Below, in pieces: positions 6,636 to 9,203 of a DNA stretch of 9,203 nt; position 1 is the first letter of the stretch; each line of letters starts with the position of its first letter. The notes beneath the pieces are model-generated. The model did no database searches, was not told where the DNA came from, and saw only the letters and a list, made by a program, of their open reading frames with translations. The stretch is from contig JBEKYH010000172.1 of the NCBI GenBank assembly GCA_049511115.1, positions 1-9,203 of the forward strand, given 5' to 3'. The position numbers were made by a program, and so were the translations under genes. The DNA comes from JBEKYH01 sp049511115. Its GTDB lineage: Bacteria; Planctomycetota; Phycisphaerae; Tepidisphaerales; Tepidisphaeraceae.

Positions 6636-6854
6636 TCAAAGATTGTCCGGGTCTAACGGCTCACACGCGCCGCGCCCATCGTCCGCCAAAACTTGCTCGA
6701 CTAGGTTCTTGACCTTGCCCTCATGCGCGGTAGCCGATCGCGACCAACGATCGTCCTCTCTCAACTCGTTCAACAGGAATTCCGCTAAGCGATCCTGATC
6801 GGACTCTGGGACCGCCCGGAGCTGTTCAATAGCTTGTTCCATGAGCCGCGTCAT
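6636..6854 (-). CDS. Antitoxin partner of the RelE/ParE-type toxin
   Basis: A 72-residue acidic protein resembling the small antitoxins usually encoded just before this toxin group. Features are a helical, acidic N-terminal half (LRAVPESDQDRLAEFLLNEL), a middle segment DDRWSRSAT, a helix containing VEQVLADD, and the C-terminal ending CEPLDPDNL, similar to the G(R/T)xxPLDPDxL tail typical of these proteins. No classical DNA-binding fold such as ribbon-helix-helix is obvious, so autoregulation is unproven. The start could be the ATG at 6854 or the ATG at 6842, four codons later. There is no Shine-Dalgarno sequence, but a TATACT lies 7 nt before the first ATG. Its job is presumably to bind and silence the toxin encoded downstream. 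Family recognition is from pattern memory and is less firm than for the toxin. Confidence 0.72.
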   Translation of the reverse strand: MTRLMEQAIEQLRAVPESDQDRLAEFLLNELREDDRWSRSATAHEGKVKNLVEQVLADDGRGACEPLDPDNL

Positions 6855-6861
6855 GAAAATA

Positions 6862-6867
6862 AGTATA
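6862..6867 (-). promoter_or_regulatory. Possible -10 box of the toxin-antitoxin module
   Basis: TATACT on the minus strand (5 of 6 for TATAAT) ends 7 nt before the antitoxin ATG at 6854. Transcription would then begin at or next to the start codon, giving a leaderless message. No good -35 is visible at the usual distance. Confidence 0.35.
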
Positions 6868-6898
6868 CCATCTCGCCCCAGCGTTTTCTCACCGCCCC

Positions 6899-8677
6899 CT
6901 ACTGCGTCACCACATCATGCGGCCCTGGCACGATGCTGTCGGTTCCGGGGCCGCCGCGGAGGGTGTCGATGCCGGAGCCGGTGACGGCGCCGATGAGGGT
7001 GTCGTTGCCGGCGTTTCCGAGCAGGAGATCGCTGCCGCCGGCGTTGCCGATGAGGAGGTCGTCGCCAGCGCCGCCGTGGAGGGTGTTGTTGCCTGGGCCG
7101 GCGGCGAGAGTGTCGTTGCCTGAACCGCCCAGGAGGGAATCGAGACCGGGACCGCCGGTGAGGCTGTCCGGACCGGCGCCGCCGGAGAGGGTGTCGTTGC
7201 CGCTGCCGGCGACCAGCGTGTCGGCGCCGGGGCCGCCGGAGAGGCTTTCATCTCCGCCGCCGGCGATGATGGAGTCGCGGCCGGGACCACCGTCGAGGGT
7301 GTCGAAGGCGCTGTTGGATGCGACAATCGTATCCGCGCCGGGGCCGCCATTGACGTTGACGGCGGGGACGCCCGCGCCGACGGTGATGCTGTCATTGCCG
7401 GCGAGGAGATTGACGTTGATGGTGCGGACGGCGCTGGCGGTGAAGACCTGCGTGTCGTTGTCGATGGTGATCGTGATCTGGCCGGCTGAATAGGAAATCG
7501 CCGCGGTGTCCGCGCCGCTGGTGCCGGTGGCGGTGATCGTGTTGCCGGTGAGGAGGATGGAAGGGACATCGGAACTGTTTAACTGCACGGCGACGTTTTG
7601 GTTGGCGTAGGCGAAGGCGAGATCGGGCCGGCCGTCGCCGTTGAAGTCGGCCAGTGCGGCGACGGCGTCGTTGTTGAAGGTGGCGACCGTTACCGGCGCG
7701 GCGAATGTGCCGTCGCCGTTGCCCAGGAAGACGATCAATTTGCCGCCGTCGCTCGCGGATTCGAAGAGGAGCAGATCGGGGCGGCCGTCGCCGTTGAGGT
7801 CGGCAGTGGTGAGGGAATTCTGGTAGTACGCGCCGGCCGCGACGGTCGCGGAGGACGGCGTGTGAAATTGGCCGTCGCCGTTGCCGAGGAGAGTGTCGAT
7901 CTGCAGGGAATTTCCCACGCCCATGGCGAAGGCAAGGTCTGGATTGCCGTCATGGTTGAAATCGGCCGCGGTGATGGAATCGACAGAGCCAGCGCCGGTG
8001 AGAGCAATGGTCCGCGCGGCGGCAAAGGTTCCGCCGCCGTTGTTGAGAAGAATCGCGGCGGTATTTCCCTCGGCGGCGATGACATCGAATTTGCCGTCGT
8101 TGGTCAGGTCGGCGACTTCCAGCACGGTCGGCCCGGCGGGAAGGCCGGTGCTGACGAACTGGGGAGATGTGAATCCGCCCGCGCCGTTGCCGGGGAAAAC
8201 GTCGATGCCGCCGTTGTCGTTGGCCGCGACCAGATCGAAATTGCCGCTGCCTTCGATCTCGCCGGTAGCGATCTGGCCGGGGAGGAAGCCGAGGGAGAAG
8301 GTCTTGGGCTTTTTGAAGGTGCCGTCGCCGTTGGTGCGGAGAACCGAAGCGGATGAGCTGGTCTGCACCAGCAGATCCGGAGTGGACTTGTTGGTGAAAC
8401 TGCCGGCGATGAGTTTGGCCGGTCCGTCGGGCAGGCCGTCGGAGATGGTTTGCGCGGCTTTGAATGTGCCGTCGCCGTTGCCCAGGAGAATGCTCACCGT
8501 GCCATTGGAATTGGCGGTGGCCATGTCCGGGATGCCGTCGCCGTTGAGATCGACGGCGACGATTGCGTCGGCACTGCCGCCGATGGGCTGGGGCGTCTGC
8601 GGCGTGAATGAGATGGCTGTAAGAAGCCGCCGCGATTCGAGGGATTCCAAAGCCGCGGGACTGAACTGCGTGCGCAT
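6899..8677 (-). CDS. LEPRxLL-motif extracellular protein with FG-GAP (VCBS) propeller and RTX repeats
   Basis: This 592-residue protein is probably exported and calcium-binding. The N-terminus has LESLESRRLL (10-19), a form of the planctomycete LEPRxLL motif found near the start of many large surface proteins. No classical hydrophobic signal peptide is seen. Residues about 36-370 contain seven FG-GAP/VCBS-type repeats spaced roughly 50 residues apart. Their DxNGDGxPD cores lie at 43, about 93, 140, 190, 239, 293 and 344, the second and third being degenerate, and most are followed by LGNGDGTF. Seven repeats suggest one complete seven-bladed beta-propeller. A beta-rich linker (371-442) leads to about 14 RTX-like GGxGxDxL repeats (443-584). 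The protein ends eight residues later, with no PEP-CTERM, dockerin or membrane anchor. The start ATG at 8677 puts the motif at the N-terminus; there is no Shine-Dalgarno sequence. The ligand or surface role is unknown. Confidence 0.9.
   Translation of the reverse strand: MRTQFSPAALESLESRRLLTAISFTPQTPQPIGGSADAIVAVDLNGDGIPDMATANSNGTVSILLGNGDGTFKAAQTISDGLPDGPAKLIAGSFTNKSTPDLLVQTSSSASVLRTNGDGTFKKPKTFSLGFLPGQIATGEIEGSGNFDLVAANDNGGIDVFPGNGAGGFTSPQFVSTGLPAGPTVLEVADLTNDGKFDVIAAEGNTAAILLNNGGGTFAAARTIALTGAGSVDSITAADFNHDGNPDLAFAMGVGNSLQIDTLLGNGDGQFHTPSSATVAAGAYYQNSLTTADLNGDGRPDLLLFESASDGGKLIVFLGNGDGTFAAPVTVATFNNDAVAALADFNGDGRPDLAFAYANQNVAVQLNSSDVPSILLTGNTITATGTSGADTAAISYSAGQITITIDNDTQVFTASAVRTINVNLLAGNDSITVGAGVPAVNVNGGPGADTIVASNSAFDTLDGGPGRDSIIAGGGDESLSGGPGADTLVAGSGNDTLSGGAGPDSLTGGPGLDSLLGGSGNDTLAAGPGNNTLHGGAGDDLLIGNAGGSDLLLGNAGNDTLIGAVTGSGIDTLRGGPGTDSIVPGPHDVVTQ
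6926..7351 (-). repeat. RTX nonapeptide repeat coding region
   Basis: About 14 in-frame copies of a GGxGxDxLx unit are encoded here (residues 443-584 of the LEPRxLL protein). At the DNA level, units such as gagggtgtcgttgcc recur many times. Several units have one Gly replaced by Ala or the Asp lost (for example AGPGNNTLH), so not all need bind calcium. Confidence 0.85.
7568..8572 (-). repeat. Seven FG-GAP repeats
   Basis: Seven repeats of about 50 codons are encoded (residues 36-370 of the LEPRxLL protein). The well-kept units have the calcium-binding DxNGDGxPD core. On the plus strand this shows as recurring gccgtcgccgtt blocks. Confidence 0.85.
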
Positions 8678-8777
8678 AAGCGTGTTATCGGCCGTTGCGG
8701 CGTTCTGGCGTCAGTCTGTGGCCTGGGAGGGTGTAATACGGATCGTGATTGGTTCATGCGCGTGTTTTGGCACAGGC

Positions 8778-8844
8778 GTAGGGTGGGTGTACTCGCCCAC
8801 CGCTCGGGTCAAATGGTGGGCGAGTACACCCACCCTACCCGAGC
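8778..8844. repeat. Perfect 24-bp inverted repeat with alternative pairings
   Basis: The left arm 8778-8801 is the exact reverse complement of the right arm 8815-8838, with a 13-nt spacer. Each arm can also fold on itself as GGTGGG-N8-CCCACC (8782-8801 and 8815-8834). The spacer octamer GCTCGGGT (8802-8809) complements ACCCGAGC (8837-8844), enclosing the right mini-hairpin. No T-run follows on either strand, so it is not a standard terminator. It looks like two inverted copies of a small mobile palindrome. Confidence 0.85.
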
Positions 8845-8892
8845 TGGGGCCGGCTCGGTTGGGTGACAGGTTCGGCGGAGGCTCGGCGCGAG

Positions 8893-8931
8893 CCCCCACC
8901 CTGACCCTCCCCCGGAAATACCGGGGGAGGG
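8893..8931. repeat. Intergenic GC-rich palindromic repeat, copy 2
   Basis: CCCTCCCCCGG (8905-8915) and CCGGGGGAGGG (8921-8931) form a perfect 11-bp stem around the loop AAATA. The left part (8893-8913) matches 4337-4357 at 16 of 21 bases. It lies about 50 bp beyond the stop codon of the ankyrin-type gene and might help shape that transcript's 3' end, though no T-run follows. Confidence 0.7.
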
Positions 8932-8979
8932 GAAAAAGGGCGACTCCGGGAAACCGTCACCTACCCGTCCTTATTGCGT

Positions 8980-9203
8980 TCATTGGGGTACTCCTCGCCG
9001 GGTTAGCTCTTCCCGGACCGGCGGCGTGCCGGTTAGTTTCTCCGGCGGCTTGGCCCCCGCGTCCAAAAGCACCGCGACAGCGCCGGCATAGTCCCCCTTT
9101 TTGCGATTCCATCCATTCTCCGATCCATAGATGGCCCAATTCACCGGCGTGGTTTTGAATTGTTCATCGATCAACTCGAGCGGCGGCGAGCGCAGAAGGA
9201 TGT
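8980..9203 (-). CDS. Ankyrin-repeat-like protein, C-terminal fragment (5' end outside the window)
   Basis: Only the last 73 residues are in the window; the frame stays open to the right edge. The segment TTPVNWAIYGSENGW followed by GDYAGAVAVLLDAGAKPPEK has the ankyrin pattern TPxxWAxxG ... VxxLLDAGA, with a tail VREELTRRGVPQ. This form, with a SENGW-type insertion in the first helix, resembles C-terminal ankyrin units in many bacterial proteins of unknown role. Ankyrin repeats act as protein-binding scaffolds; the partner is unknown. The TTG at 9174 and later starts are ignored because similar sequence (ILLRSPPLELIDEQF) continues upstream to the edge. Confidence 0.75.
   Translation of the reverse strand, partial: ILLRSPPLELIDEQFKTTPVNWAIYGSENGWNRKKGDYAGAVAVLLDAGAKPPEKLTGTPPVREELTRRGVPQ

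Larger units (their letters stand above)
8678..8979. other. Non-coding region between the ankyrin-type gene and the LEPRxLL gene
   Basis: I see no credible gene in these 302 bp. The stretch should carry the promoter of the minus-strand LEPRxLL gene; a GATAAC (minus strand, 8684-8689) lies 6 nt before its ATG, but no convincing -35 is present. It also contains the two inverted repeats annotated at 8778-8844 and 8893-8931. Confidence 0.6.

Noticed and set aside
6926..7351. Repeated blocks resembling a CRISPR or minisatellite array
   Set aside because: The repeats stay in frame and encode RTX nonapeptides; there are no fixed repeats separated by unique spacers.
6834..8356. Long plus-strand open frames opposite the LEPRxLL gene (6834-7493, 7598-8356, and 7881-9158)
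   Set aside because: They are low-complexity (Pro/Ser/Arg- or Val/Glu/Gly-rich) and mirror the FG-GAP and RTX repeats on the other strand. The high-GC codon pattern explains the lack of stops.
8778..8838. The 24-bp inverted repeat as an intrinsic terminator
   Set aside because: No T-run follows the stem on either strand, and it lies about 140 bp beyond the ankyrin-type gene's stop.

Overview
This window most likely comes from a planctomycete, probably of the class Phycisphaerae. The evidence is high GC content, an extracellular protein carrying the planctomycete LEPRxLL-type N-terminal motif (LESRRLL) ahead of FG-GAP and RTX repeats, and GC-rich palindromic repeats between genes. It reads as chromosomal DNA. 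I see no transposase, phage gene, tRNA, rRNA or CRISPR array.

Left part (1-3211, plus strand): the 3' end of a hybrid histidine kinase (kinase core, receiver domain, C-terminal helical tail) overlaps by 20 bp a response regulator whose output domain is a PP2C/RsbU-like serine phosphatase. The two look like a translationally coupled signalling pair. About 80 bp further on is a YajQ-family nucleotide-binding protein, a family linked to cyclic-di-GMP.

Middle part (3219-6347): a small alkaline-phosphatase/sulfatase-superfamily hydrolase lies on the minus strand, tail to tail with yajQ. Upstream of it, also on the minus strand, is an FTR1-type iron permease with two REGxE iron-binding motifs and an unusual cysteine-bearing tail. 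The 270-bp region in front of the permease holds a convincing Fur-type operator and possible promoters. Diverging from it is an adenylate-kinase-like nucleoside monophosphate kinase on the plus strand.

Right part (6367-9203, all minus strand): an ankyrin-type protein, of which only the C-terminus is in the window, is followed by a 302-bp non-coding stretch with two strong inverted repeats. Next come a 592-residue surface or secreted protein (seven FG-GAP repeats, probably a seven-bladed propeller, then an RTX nonapeptide region) and a RelE/ParE-type toxin-antitoxin module. The toxin lacks a start codon for its conserved N-terminus and may be damaged.

The genes are mostly separate small units rather than one pathway. 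The clear functional pairs are kinase plus phosphatase regulator, permease plus Fur site, and antitoxin plus toxin. The points most worth a second look are the two-state inverted-repeat element at 8778-8844, the beheaded toxin, the Fur site, and the FTR1 cysteine tail. I found no strong case for a wholly new multi-gene system.
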